Notes: a model not told the origin generated them from the sequence alone. Positions 42,040 to 49,512 are shown, numbered from the stretch's first letter. The stretch: 64,000 bases of DNA from PKWO01 sp036384915 (GCA_036384915.1 DASVLJ010000025.1:219709-283708), one strand, 5' to 3'. Translations and numbers: made by a program.

Positions 42040-42209
42040 CAATCCCGCACTAGAGGGATTGCCGTGCGCCTATGCAGGCTATGGCAAAAAGAATCGCAAT
42101 CGCCCATCCGTCATCCAAGGGGGAAGCCCCGGTTGAGTTGAATACTCGACAGGCCGCAAGGCCGCTGGCAAACCAGCCCGGATGACGCACAACGTCTCCG
42201 GGCTTTTTG
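42040..42209 (+). ncRNA. Candidate structured RNA with competing hairpin and terminator
   Basis: Consecutive hairpins: CAATCCC/GGGATTG (42040-42061), GCCT/AGGC (42068-42079), GGGG-GAAG-CCCC (42119-42130), GTTGAG-TTGAATA-CTCGAC (42132-42150), GGCC-GCAA-GGCC (42152-42163, GNRA loop), GCTGG-CAAA-CCAGC (42164-42177) and the terminator AGCCCGG/CCGGGCT with T5 (42175-42209). The last two overlap at 42175-42177, so they exclude each other as in an attenuator. No family could be recognised. The remaining bases 41850-42039 hold a promoter candidate and no gene. Confidence 0.55.
42175..42209 (+). terminator. Rho-independent terminator before the tRNA array
   Basis: AGCCCGG (42175-42181) and CCGGGCT (42198-42204) pair over a 16-base loop and are followed by TTTTTG. 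Confidence 0.75.
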
Positions 42210-42244
42210 TTTGGCCCGGCGTTTGCGAAACAAAAAATGAAAAT

Positions 42245-42319
42245 GCACCCATCGTCTAGTGGTAAGGACGCCCGGCTTTCGACCGGAAAACAAGGGTTCG
42301 AGTCCCTTTGGGTGTGCCA
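42245..42319 (+). tRNA. tRNA-Glu(TTC)
   Basis: Acceptor GCACCCA/TGGGTGT (one G-U), D-arm GTC/GAC, anticodon loop CTTTCGA (anticodon TTC), T-arm AAGGG-TTCGAGT-CCCTT, encoded CCA. The outermost pair of the anticodon stem is C-A, a mismatch. First gene of the array. Confidence 0.88.
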
Positions 42320-42325
42320 GGTCAT

Positions 42326-42411
42326 GAGTGGTTGGCAGAGCGGTAATGCACCTGACTGTAAATCAGGCGCCCATGTGGGCATCGGTGGTTCGAATCCATC
42401 ACTACTCACCA
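42326..42411 (+). tRNA. tRNA-Tyr(GTA)
   Basis: Class II tRNA of 86 bases: acceptor GAGTGGT/ACTACTC, anticodon stem CCTGA/TCAGG with loop CTGTAAA (anticodon GTA), a long variable arm (GCCCATGTGGGC), T-loop TTCGAAT, and encoded ACCA. Confidence 0.9.
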
Positions 42412-42427
42412 ATTGTTGACGATTGAT

Positions 42428-42503
42428 GCGGACATAGCTCAGAAGGCAGAGCGGGATCCTTCCAAGTTCCATGTCGCCGGTTCGATTCCGGCTGTCCGCT
42501 CCA
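42428..42503 (+). tRNA. tRNA-Gly(TCC)
   Basis: Acceptor GCGGACA/TGTCCGC perfect, D-arm GCTC/GAGC, anticodon loop CTTCCAA (TCC), T-arm GCCGG-TTCGATT-CCGGC, CCA encoded. The anticodon stem GGATC/GTTCC has one T-T mismatch. Confidence 0.9.
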
Positions 42504-42524
42504 GTTTGAATCAAGAAGATTTAT

Positions 42525-42601
42525 CGGCGTGTAGCTCAGCCCGGGAGAGCAACTGCTTTGGGAGCAGAAGGTCGGAGGTTCAAATCCTCCCACGCCGACC
42601 A
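42525..42601 (+). tRNA. tRNA-Pro(TGG)
   Basis: Acceptor CGGCGTG/CACGCCG, D-arm GCTC/GAGC, anticodon loop TTTGGGA (TGG), T-arm GGAGG-TTCAAAT-CCTCC, CCA encoded. One A-A mismatch closes the anticodon stem. Confidence 0.9.
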
Positions 42602-42611
42602 AGTAATTTTA

Positions 42612-42687
42612 GGGAGTCTTGCCGAGTGGCGCGGCACCAGACTTTTAATCTGGAACAGGACGGGTTCGAATCCCTCGGCTCCCACCA
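42612..42687 (+). tRNA. tRNA-Lys(TTT), T-stem damaged
   Basis: Acceptor GGGAGTC/GGCTCCC, D-arm GCCG/CGGC, anticodon stem CCAGA/TCTGG with loop CTTTTAA (TTT), encoded CCA. The T-stem ACGGG/CCCTC pairs at only three of five positions. Either a tolerated variant or a decaying gene. Confidence 0.78.
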
Positions 42688-42695
42688 GTTTCAAT

Positions 42696-42772
42696 TCCGG
42701 TCTAGCACTCTAGGTGAGGGCGCCGTACTGTTAATGCGGATCAGGCAGGTTCGAATCCTGCGGCCGGAGCCA
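42696..42772 (+). tRNA. tRNA-Asn(GTT)
   Basis: Acceptor TCCGGTC/GGCCGGA (one G-U), anticodon stem CCGTA/TGCGG with loop CTGTTAA (GTT), T-arm GCAGG-TTCGAAT-CCTGC, CCA encoded. The D-stem GCAC/GGGC has one mismatch. Confidence 0.85.
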
Positions 42773-42781
42773 AGTTTTTTT

Positions 42782-42857
42782 GGTCCTGTAGCTTAATTGG
42801 TAAAAGCACCCGACTCATAATCGGGCGACCAGGGTTCGAGTCCCTGCGGGACTACCA
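42782..42857 (+). tRNA. tRNA-Met(CAT)
   Basis: Acceptor GGTCCTG/CGGGACT with two G-U pairs, D-arm GCTT/AAGC, anticodon stem CCCGA/TCGGG with loop CTCATAA (CAT), T-arm CAGGG-TTCGAGT-CCCTG, CCA encoded. It lacks the initiator features (three G-C in the anticodon stem). A CAT anticodon could also mean Ile2 after lysidine modification. Confidence 0.88.
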
Positions 42858-42873
42858 GGCCGCCCGTTGCCAA

Positions 42874-43779
42874 CTACTCCAGGTTCTGTACCTGCTCGCG
42901 CATCTGCTCGATCAAGAGCTTCATCGCCATCGAGGCATCGGCCAATTCCTTGACCGCCGCCTTGGAACCGAGCGTATTGGCTTCGCGGTTCAATTCCTGC
43001 ATCATGAAATCGAGCCGCTTGCCGAGCTGGCCGCCTTTTTTCAGGATATGGCGTGTCTCGTTCAAGTGCGCCGCCAGGCGCGTCAGTTCCTCCGCCACGT
43101 CGATGCGTATGCCGTACAGCGTCACTTCCTGGCGTATGCGTTCCAGCACTTCATCACGCGTGGCGGGCGGATTGCCGCCAGCTTGCGTGGCAATGCCCAG
43201 GGCCTCCTGCATGCGCGCGATGGCCTTTTGCTGGAATTGCTCGACCAGTTGCGGTATCAACGGGGTGATGCGCGCCACAATGGCTTCAAGCTCGTCGATG
43301 CGCGACTCCAGCATGACCCTCAGCGCCGCTCCTTCGCGGTTGCGGCTTTCGATGAAGGCCTTGAGGCATTCTTCCATCGTGGCGGCTACATCGGCCTGCA
43401 GATTCTCTTGCGACAACTCTGCATCCTCGGCCACGCCGGGCCAGCGCAGCAACTCGTTTACCGTCAAGCCGGCCGCGCTGGGGAAGTGGCGCTTGACCTC
43501 GGCCTGCATCTGCGCCAGGTTGGTCAGCAATTGGGCATTGACGGCCGTGGCCGCGCCGCCGGCTTTTTTGCCGAAACTGAGGCGACACTCTACCTTCCCG
43601 CGCGAGGTGCGTCCCATGATGGCTTCGCGCAGGGCCGGTTCGACGGCGCGCAAATCGTCATTCATGCGGAACTGCAAATCAAGAAAGCGCGAATTCACGC
43701 TTTTCAGCTCGATCGTGATGGTGCCGCTGGCAGTTTCGCGCTTGGCTACGGCATAGCCTGTCATGCTGCTAATTGTCAA
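42874..43779 (-). CDS. yicC: YicC-family endoribonuclease
   Basis: A 301-residue protein, family length. It begins ISSMTGYAVAKRE, with ELKSVNSRFLDLQFRM, LREAIMGRTSRGKVECRLSF in the N-terminal domain, and ends with the conserved DUF1732 portion LNETRHILKKGGQLGKRLDFMMQELNREANTLGSKA. A TTG start at 43779, with GAGG at good distance, gives the usual MxISSMTGYA start; an ATG at 43764 is the alternative. YicC cleaves RNA with a clamp-like hexamer. It is divergent from the kinase gene. Confidence 0.94.
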   Translation of the reverse strand: MTISSMTGYAVAKRETASGTITIELKSVNSRFLDLQFRMNDDLRAVEPALREAIMGRTSRGKVECRLSFGKKAGGAATAVNAQLLTNLAQMQAEVKRHFPSAAGLTVNELLRWPGVAEDAELSQENLQADVAATMEECLKAFIESRNREGAALRVMLESRIDELEAIVARITPLIPQLVEQFQQKAIARMQEALGIATQAGGNPPATRDEVLERIRQEVTLYGIRIDVAEELTRLAAHLNETRHILKKGGQLGKRLDFMMQELNREANTLGSKAAVKELADASMAMKLLIEQMREQVQNLE

Positions 43780-43941
43780 TTCCGACCTCGACTTTTACTT
43801 TACAAATTGGGGGATTATCCACCACAATTCCATTGTTTTACAGCAACTGGTTTCATTATTGGCGCGGCACCGCTACACTTAGCAGTGTAAGCGCGTTGCC
43901 ACGAGCGCCCCGTTGTGCCGATCGACTAGGAAAGAAAGTTC

Positions 43942-44952
43942 ATGGCTGCCCAAAACAATGCTCCCTTGCCGGATGGATTGGAAATCGCTGGATACCGCAT
44001 TGTAAAGAAGATTGCGTCCGGCGGGTTCTCTATCGTCTACCTCGCGTACGACGAAGACGGCAATGCGGTGGCCATCAAGGAATATCTGCCGAGTTCGCTG
44101 GCGTTGCGCCAGCCCGGCGAACTGGTGCCGGTCATTTCCGCGGAAAATTTGCCCACTTTCCGTATCGGCCTGAAATGCTTCTTCGAAGAAGGCCGGGCCC
44201 TGGCGCGCATCGCCCACCCGAATGTCGTCTCCGTTGTCAACTTCTTCCGCGCCAACGAAACCGTCTACATGGTGATGGCCTACGAATCGGGCCGCTCGCT
44301 GCAAGACCATATCCTGCGCCGGCGCGATCAGGGCCAGCGTCCGCTGGTGTCGGAGCGCTTCATCCGCAAGATGTTTTCTCACGTGATGAACGGCTTGCGC
44401 GAAGTGCACACCAACAAGCTGTTGCACCTCGATTTGAAGCCGGCCAACATCTATTTGCGCGTGGACGGTACGCCCATCCTGCTCGATTTCGGTGCCGCGC
44501 GCCAGACACTGAAGACCGACTTGCCCAAGCTCTATCCGATGTACACCCCGGGCTTCGCTCCGCCGGAACTGTACGTCAAGAACGGCAACCTCGGCCCCTG
44601 GACCGATATCTACAGCATCGGCGCCTCGATGTTCGCATGCATGGTGGGAGCACCGCCGCAAGCGGCCGACCAGCGCAAGCTCAACGACAAGATGGACGGC
44701 CACTTCCGCAAGCTCGAGGGCATTTACTCACCCGAACTGATCAACGTCATCCGCTGGACCCTGCACATCGACCCGCTCGAGCGTCCGCAAAGCGTGTTCG
44801 CGCTGCAAAAGGCCCTGCGCGAACCGGCCCAGCAAGTCGAGGAACCGAACGACGTGATGGACAACATCTCGCGCAAGGTGCGCGGGTTCTTCGGCGGCCT
44901 TGGCCTGAAGCTCGGCCAGGCCAGCACCACAATACAAGAAGAGTCTCACTGA
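43942..44952 (+). CDS. Serine/threonine protein kinase
   Basis: A 336-residue protein kinase without membrane helix. Gly loop KKIASGGFSIVYLAYD, ATP-binding Lys in AVAIKEYLP, catalytic loop LHLDLKPANIYL around Asp164 (HLD instead of HRD, so the Arg that usually reads activation-loop phosphate is missing), metal-binding LDFGAAR with Asp182, and a truncated C-lobe ending YSPELINVIRWTLHIDPLERPQS. A short helical tail follows. The HLD variant suggests no need for activation-loop phosphorylation. The next gene is a PP2C phosphatase, an opposing pair. Confidence 0.93.
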   Translation: MAAQNNAPLPDGLEIAGYRIVKKIASGGFSIVYLAYDEDGNAVAIKEYLPSSLALRQPGELVPVISAENLPTFRIGLKCFFEEGRALARIAHPNVVSVVNFFRANETVYMVMAYESGRSLQDHILRRRDQGQRPLVSERFIRKMFSHVMNGLREVHTNKLLHLDLKPANIYLRVDGTPILLDFGAARQTLKTDLPKLYPMYTPGFAPPELYVKNGNLGPWTDIYSIGASMFACMVGAPPQAADQRKLNDKMDGHFRKLEGIYSPELINVIRWTLHIDPLERPQSVFALQKALREPAQQVEEPNDVMDNISRKVRGFFGGLGLKLGQASTTIQEESH

Positions 44953-44993
44953 ACCTGCCAGCCGGCAGCGTGAAATTAATGGACTGAGTCCCC

Positions 44994-45926
44994 ATGCGAT
45001 TCTCCGTATATCAAGAAAGCCACATAGGCGGCCGCAAGACCAACCAGGACCGCATGGGCTACAGCTTCACGCGCGATGCCTTGCTGCTGCTGCTGGCCGA
45101 CGGCATGGGCGGCCACATCCAGGGTGAGATGGCCGCCACCATCGCCATGCAAACCATCGGCTCGCTATTCCAGCAAAGCGCCAATCCCTATGTGAAGAAG
45201 CCGGATCGTTTCCTGGAGGACAGCCTGTTTGCCGCGCACCGCGAAATCCACCGCTACCGCGCCATCAACAACCTGCCCGAGACGCCGCGTACCACCATCG
45301 TCGCCTGCCTGATCCAGCACAACACGGCGCTATGGGCGCATTGCGGCGATTCGCGCCTGTACTGGATGCGACAGGGCCAGATATTGTCGCGCACGCGCGA
45401 CCATTCGCGCATCGAAACGCTGATCGCCCAGGGCAAGGTGGACCCGAGCGAGCGCGACACGCACCCGGACCGCAACAAGCTGTTCAACTGCCTGGGCGCT
45501 CCCAACATGCCCATCGTCGAGATATCGCGCCGCGCCAGTCTGCAGGCCGGCGACGTGATGCTGCTCTGCTCCGACGGCCTGTGGTCCGTGCTGCCCGACC
45601 ACGTGCTGGCCCAGCGCCTGCATAGCAATACCATCGTGCGCGCCGTGCCCGAACTGATCGAGACCGCCACCGGCATCGCCGGCAAGAGCAGCGACAACGT
45701 CACGGCCCTTGCCATGATGTGGGAATCGAGCGACAACACCCACAACGCCAACAGCACCATCACCACCCACACGCTTCCCATCGGCAGCGTGACCACCACG
45801 ATTCAGGCGCCGCGCCATGCCGACCTGGAAAATGCCGATCCGTTTGCCGACAACGAAATCGAGCGCGCCATCGACGAAATCCGTAGCGCGATTGATAAAT
45901 CCACCAAGCTCACCAACAAGCACTAG
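44994..45926 (+). CDS. PP2C-family serine/threonine phosphatase
   Basis: A 310-residue protein with the PP2C metal-binding motifs: GRKTNQDR (Asp19), LLLADGMGGH (Asp36), WAHCGDSRLYWMR, MLLCSDGLWSVL and SDNVTALAM. It removes phosphate from Ser/Thr and is expected to counteract the kinase encoded 41 bases upstream. The last 60 residues are a low-complexity linker and an acidic tail. The pair stands between yicC and rph as in other Burkholderiales. Confidence 0.94.
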   Translation: MRFSVYQESHIGGRKTNQDRMGYSFTRDALLLLLADGMGGHIQGEMAATIAMQTIGSLFQQSANPYVKKPDRFLEDSLFAAHREIHRYRAINNLPETPRTTIVACLIQHNTALWAHCGDSRLYWMRQGQILSRTRDHSRIETLIAQGKVDPSERDTHPDRNKLFNCLGAPNMPIVEISRRASLQAGDVMLLCSDGLWSVLPDHVLAQRLHSNTIVRAVPELIETATGIAGKSSDNVTALAMMWESSDNTHNANSTITTHTLPIGSVTTTIQAPRHADLENADPFADNEIERAIDEIRSAIDKSTKLTNKH

Positions 45927-45935
45927 AATTTATTC

Positions 45936-46667
45936 ATGACGTTCGAAAACCGCCCCAGCGGCCGCGCGGTAGACGCGCTGCGCGCCATCCGCCTCACCCC
46001 CAATTACACCAAGCATGCCGAAGGCTCGATCCTGATCGAATGCGGCGACACCAAGGTCATCTGCACCGCCAGCATCGAAGAGAAAGTGCCTGGCTTCCTG
46101 AAAGGAAAAAACCAGGGCTGGATGACTGCCGAATACGGCATGCTGCCGCGCTCGACGCACTCGCGCATGGATCGCGAAGCGGCCAAGGGCAAGCAATCGG
46201 GCCGCACGCAGGAAATCCAGCGCCTCATTGGCCGTTCGCTGCGCGCCGCCTTCGATCTTGAAGCCTTCGGCGAGCGCACGCTGCACCTCGATTGCGACGT
46301 GATCCAGGCCGATGGCGGCACGCGCACCGCGTCGATCACGGGCGCCATGGTGGCGGCTTACATGGCCTTTGCCAAGCTCAAGGAGCGGGGTGTGATTGCG
46401 GCCATTCCGGTCAAGCATTTCGTGGCGGCGATCTCGGTCGGCGTCTATGAAGGCATGCCGGTGCTCGATCTTGACTACAATGAAGACTCGGCCTGCGACA
46501 CCGATATGAACGTTGTCATGACCGATACCGGGCATTTTGTCGAAGTGCAAGGCACGGCCGAGGGCGATGCCTTTGACCGCGCCACGATGAACCGTTTGCT
46601 TGATCTGGCCCAGAAGGGCATCAACGATTTGATCGCGCTGCAAAAACAAACGCTGAACATCGCGTAG
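45936..46667 (+). CDS. rph: Ribonuclease PH
   Basis: A 243-residue phosphorolytic exoribonuclease that trims the 3' end of tRNA precursors. RPSGRAVDALRAIRLTPNYTKHAEGSILIECGDTKVICTAS is the N-terminal signature, then GWMTAEYGMLPRSTHSRMDRE (phosphate binding Arg), GRTQEIQRLIGRSLRAAFD and the C-terminal LDLDYNEDSACDTDMNVVMT. Full length, so unlike the frameshifted E. coli K-12 gene it should be active. It lies 9 bases after the phosphatase. Confidence 0.97.
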   Translation: MTFENRPSGRAVDALRAIRLTPNYTKHAEGSILIECGDTKVICTASIEEKVPGFLKGKNQGWMTAEYGMLPRSTHSRMDREAAKGKQSGRTQEIQRLIGRSLRAAFDLEAFGERTLHLDCDVIQADGGTRTASITGAMVAAYMAFAKLKERGVIAAIPVKHFVAAISVGVYEGMPVLDLDYNEDSACDTDMNVVMTDTGHFVEVQGTAEGDAFDRATMNRLLDLAQKGINDLIALQKQTLNIA

Positions 46668-46675
46668 ATATTGGA

Positions 46676-46797
46676 ATCCCCTCTCCCGCGAGCGCGAGAG
46701 GGGTAGGGGAGAAGGGGCGCGCGAGCTGGTTTCGCTCTTTAAGTCAGAATGGGCTTAACTCTCCCTCTCTCCTGCTCGCGGGAGAGAGGAGTTGATC
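46676..46797. repeat. Intergenic CTCTCCC/GGGAGAG repeat, copy 2
   Basis: ATCCCCTCTCCCGCGAGCGCGAGAGGGG at the left and CTCCCTCTCTCCTGCTCGCGGGAGAGAGGAG at the right, with GTAGGGGAGAAGG between. Each end folds on itself. It belongs to the same family as the copy at 662-846 and fills the rph-rdgB gap. Confidence 0.7.
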
Positions 46798-46822
46798 TTA
46801 CTCCGTAGCCACTGCAAGAGTC

Positions 46823-47407
46823 ATGTCTCAAACCCTAGTCCTAGCCTCCAACAACCCCGGCAAATTAAAAGAATTCGGCGAACTCCTCGCCCCGCTCGGT
46901 TTCGACGTCAAGCCCCAAGGCGCCTTCAACGTCCCGGAAGCCGAAGAGCCCTACATGACCTTCGTCGAAAACGCCCTGACCAAGGCCCGCCATGCCTCGC
47001 GCCTGACAGGCCTGCCGGCCCTGGCCGACGATTCCGGCATCTGCGCCAACGCCTTGGGCGGCGCCCCCGGCGTCTATTCGGCACGCTATGCCGGCGAGCC
47101 GAAATCCGACGCCCGCAACAACGTCAAGCTGATCGAAAACCTTGCCGCCCACGCCGACAAGTCGGCCTACTACTACTGTGTGCTGGTCTTCGTGCGTCAC
47201 GCCGAAGACCCGCAACCCGTCATCGCCGACGGCCGCTGGAACGGTGAAGTTAGGAACGAAGCGGCAGGGCAGGGAGGGTTCGGCTACGACCCCCATTTCT
47301 GGCTGCCGCAACAGCAAATGACCGCCGCGCAACTGAGCCCCGAAGAAAAGAACCGCCATTCGCACCGCGGCCAGGCCTTGCGCGCATTGATCGAGAAACT
47401 GAAGTAA
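46823..47407 (+). CDS. rdgB: XTP/dITP diphosphatase (RdgB/HAM1 type)
   Basis: A 194-residue house-cleaning pyrophosphatase that removes ITP, dITP and XTP. LVLASNNPGKLKEFGELLAPLGF is the substrate-binding start, TFVENALTKARHASRLTGLPALADDSGI contains the metal-binding and catalytic Asp, and YDPHFWLPQQQMTAAQLSPEEKNRHSHRGQALR is the C-terminal signature. The following gene starts on the next base after its stop. Confidence 0.97.
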   Translation: MSQTLVLASNNPGKLKEFGELLAPLGFDVKPQGAFNVPEAEEPYMTFVENALTKARHASRLTGLPALADDSGICANALGGAPGVYSARYAGEPKSDARNNVKLIENLAAHADKSAYYYCVLVFVRHAEDPQPVIADGRWNGEVRNEAAGQGGFGYDPHFWLPQQQMTAAQLSPEEKNRHSHRGQALRALIEKLK

Positions 47408-48637
47408 ATGATCCCCATCAAGCCAGCCGGGCAAGGCACGCGCGCCTCCGCCGCCGAAGCCGCCACGGCCTTCCTAAAGCCCGGCACCATCACGCTTACG
47501 TCGCTGCCGCCGCTCTCGCTCTACGTGCATATCCCGTGGTGCGTGCGCAAATGCCCATACTGCGACTTCAACTCGCACGAAGCCAAGGACGGTTTCCCCG
47601 AAACGGAATACCTCGACGCGCTCAAGACCGACCTCGAACACGCGCTGCCGCTGATATGGGGCCGCAAGATTTACACCATCTTCATCGGCGGCGGCACGCC
47701 CAGCTTGCTCTCTGCCGCCGGACTGGACCGGCTGCTGTCGGACATCCGCACCCTGTTGCCCCTGGACGGCCGGGTCGAAATCACCATGGAAGCCAACCCC
47801 GGCACCTTCGAAGCGGAGAAGTTCAGGTCTTACCGCGCTAGCGGCATCAACCGCCTCTCGATCGGCATCCAGAGCTTCAACCCGCGCCACCTGCAAGCCC
47901 TGGGCCGCATCCACGACGGCGACGAGGCGCGCCGCGCAGTCGACATCGCCCACGCCAATTTCGACAACTTCAACCTTGATTTGATGTACGCCCTGCCGCA
48001 GCAGACGCTGGAAGAGGCAAGGGCGGACGTGGCCAGCGCCATCGCCCTGGCGCCGCCACACCTGTCGCTCTACCACCTGACGCTGGAACCCAACACATAC
48101 TTTGCCAAATACCCGCCGCAGGTGCCGGACGACGACGCCAGTGCCGAGATGCAAGACATGATCGAAGCCGCCACAAGCGAAGCCGGCTACGGCCATTACG
48201 AAGTCTCGGCCTACGCCAAACCCGGCCACGAGGCGCGCCACAACCTCAACTATTGGCAATTCGGCGATTATCTCGGCATCGGCGCCGGCGCGCACTCCAA
48301 GATATCGTTCCCGCACCGCGTAATCCGCCAGGCGCGCTACAAGCAACCCAAGGCCTACATGGAAGCCATCGCAGCCGGCAACGCCATCCAGGAAGAGCGC
48401 GAAATCGCCAGGAGCGAGTTGGGCTTCGAATTCATGCTCAACGCCCTGCGCCTGTATGGCGGCTTCACCCCCAACCAATTCATGGAACGTACCGGCCTGA
48501 CCGTCAATGCCATCGAACAGCCGCTCAACGAAGCCGAAGCCAAAGGCTTGATCACGCGCGACCACCAATGGATCAAGCCGACCGAGCTGGGCATGCGCTT
48601 TTTGAACGATTTGCAGCAGTTATTCCTGGCTGATTGA
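47408..48637 (+). CDS. hemW: Radical SAM heme chaperone HemW
   Basis: A 409-residue protein of the HemN/HemW family. The radical SAM cluster motif is CVRKCPYC with Cys45, Cys49 and Cys52 (preceded by SLYVHIPWC), then IFIGGGTPSLLSAAGLDRLL. The Cys count (CxxxCxxC without the further HemN-type Cys) and the short N-terminus fit HemW, a heme-binding chaperone, rather than oxygen-independent coproporphyrinogen oxidase. The start directly follows the rdgB stop, so the genes are translationally coupled. Confidence 0.95.
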   Translation: MIPIKPAGQGTRASAAEAATAFLKPGTITLTSLPPLSLYVHIPWCVRKCPYCDFNSHEAKDGFPETEYLDALKTDLEHALPLIWGRKIYTIFIGGGTPSLLSAAGLDRLLSDIRTLLPLDGRVEITMEANPGTFEAEKFRSYRASGINRLSIGIQSFNPRHLQALGRIHDGDEARRAVDIAHANFDNFNLDLMYALPQQTLEEARADVASAIALAPPHLSLYHLTLEPNTYFAKYPPQVPDDDASAEMQDMIEAATSEAGYGHYEVSAYAKPGHEARHNLNYWQFGDYLGIGAGAHSKISFPHRVIRQARYKQPKAYMEAIAAGNAIQEEREIARSELGFEFMLNALRLYGGFTPNQFMERTGLTVNAIEQPLNEAEAKGLITRDHQWIKPTELGMRFLNDLQQLFLAD

Positions 48638-48647
48638 ACGTTCCGAG

Positions 48648-48676
48648 GTGAAAAAGGCCTCCAAGCCCGGTATAAT
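48648..48676 (+). promoter_or_regulatory. Promoter of tRNA-Ser
   Basis: TATAAT at 48671-48676 is a perfect -10 box; GTGAAA at 48648-48653 is a weak -35 at a spacing of 17. Confidence 0.65.
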
Positions 48677-48715
48677 ATTATTTTCCGGCGGGCATTCATG
48701 TCCGGCGCGATCCAA

Positions 48716-48805
48716 GGAAGTGTGGCCGAGTGGTTGAAGGCACCGGTCTTGAAAACCGGCGAAGGTGAAAGCCTTCCGTGAGTTCGAATCTCACCGCTTC
48801 CGCCA
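48716..48805 (+). tRNA. tRNA-Ser(TGA)
   Basis: Class II tRNA of 90 bases. Acceptor GGAAGTG/CGCTTCC with one G-U, anticodon stem CCGGT/ACCGG, loop CTTGAAA (anticodon TGA), long variable arm (GGTGAAAGCC region), T-loop TTCGAAT, encoded GCCA. It borders the accessory region, as serine tRNAs often do at integration sites. Confidence 0.96.
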
Positions 48806-49218
48806 GCCTGTTCTAAGTATCTGATTTCACTTAGAATCAGTAGGTTATCGCAACTCATTGGTAAAAATGACTGGTACAAATCCCAAGCGGCGGGCTACGT
48901 CTTTGAACGAGGACGACATGCCCCCAAATTTCCGCAAGACTCCGCACGGGTACGCTTGCCGGCCGCAAATGGGTGAATGATCCGGAGCCCTGTGGGTTGG
49001 ATCGGCTTCGGTCTTTGGGCATAGTCCACCTCCTGGATAGTAAATCGCAGGACGGGGAGGCGGATAGAATCAATTTCCTAAATGGGGTCACCTAAAGGCG
49101 CCGCTACAGATGGGGCCGCAACTTCCGCTAGGCCAGGTTTTTTGACGGGCTCATGCCTCCAACAAGCTTACTGCCTCAGTCCCTGCGCACATCCAGTGTA
49201 CTCGCCTGGAGTTTTTAC
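48806..49218. other. Gene-poor segment after tRNA-Ser
   Basis: It opens with a TTCTAAGT/ACTTAGAA dyad (48811-48836), possible tRNA transcription end. Otherwise the 413 bases contain only a short minus-strand open frame (see 48855-49022). Composition is patchy and looks like island border sequence. No integrase is present. Confidence 0.5.
48855..49022 (-). CDS. Small open frame with strong ribosome binding site
   Basis: A 55-residue frame starting MPKDRSRSNPQGSGSF. Upstream on the minus strand stands CCAGGAGGTGGACT before the ATG, an excellent Shine-Dalgarno match at proper distance. The amino acid sequence is Ser/Arg/Pro-rich with no recognised domain, so it may be a leader or a broken gene's 5' end. 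Confidence 0.3.
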   Translation of the reverse strand: MPKDRSRSNPQGSGSFTHLRPASVPVRSLAEIWGHVVLVQRRSPPLGICTSHFYQ

Positions 49219-49512
49219 TCATAAAGGAGCGCGGTGAGGCGCGTGGGGCGGTTTTTTTAGGATATCCCGCTCCATCTTGACCCGGGCCAGCTCTGCCCGC
49301 AGCCGGCTAATTTTCATCTGTTCGGCACTGACCGCCTTGCCGGCACTGCTTGCCAGGCTTCCGCGCTCATCGGCCTTGAGCCAATTGTGCGGCGTATGGT
49401 CCGCTACGCCCAGCGTCCTGGCTACCGCGGCTATGCTTTGACCGCTACGCACCAATCTGACCGCTTCGGCCTTGTATTCCAACCTGTAGCGTGCTCGCTT
49501 GTTATGTGGCAT
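49219..49512 (-). pseudogene. Truncated IS3-family transposase OrfA
   Basis: 97 residues. MPHNKRARYRLEYKAEAVRLVRSGQSIAAVARTLGVADHTPHNWLK is the HTH of IS3-type OrfA, and KISRLRAELARVKMERDILKK is its leucine-zipper end. Then the reading frame leaves the family (PPHAPHRAPL), and no OrfB follows. An A7 run on the coding strand (49252-49258) is where IS3 elements normally shift frame by -1, but the shifted frame does not give an OrfB either. AAGGAGA upstream of the ATG is intact. A remnant of an insertion sequence. Confidence 0.85.

Noticed and set aside
42100..42200. Possible cobalamin riboswitch (GGGAAGCCCCGGTT and GCCGCTGGCAAACCAGC resemble parts of the B12 element)
   Set aside because: The conserved B12 box and the correct order of cobalamin core segments are missing and the downstream genes are tRNAs, not B12-related.
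47408..48637. HemW could be oxygen-independent coproporphyrinogen oxidase HemN
   Set aside because: Length, short N-terminus and position after rdgB fit HemW; the HemN-specific additional Cys motif is not present.
48811..48836. att-like dyad after tRNA-Ser
   Set aside because: The TTCTAAGT/ACTTAGAA dyad is not a repeat of the tRNA 3' end and no second copy was seen, so it cannot be called an attachment site.
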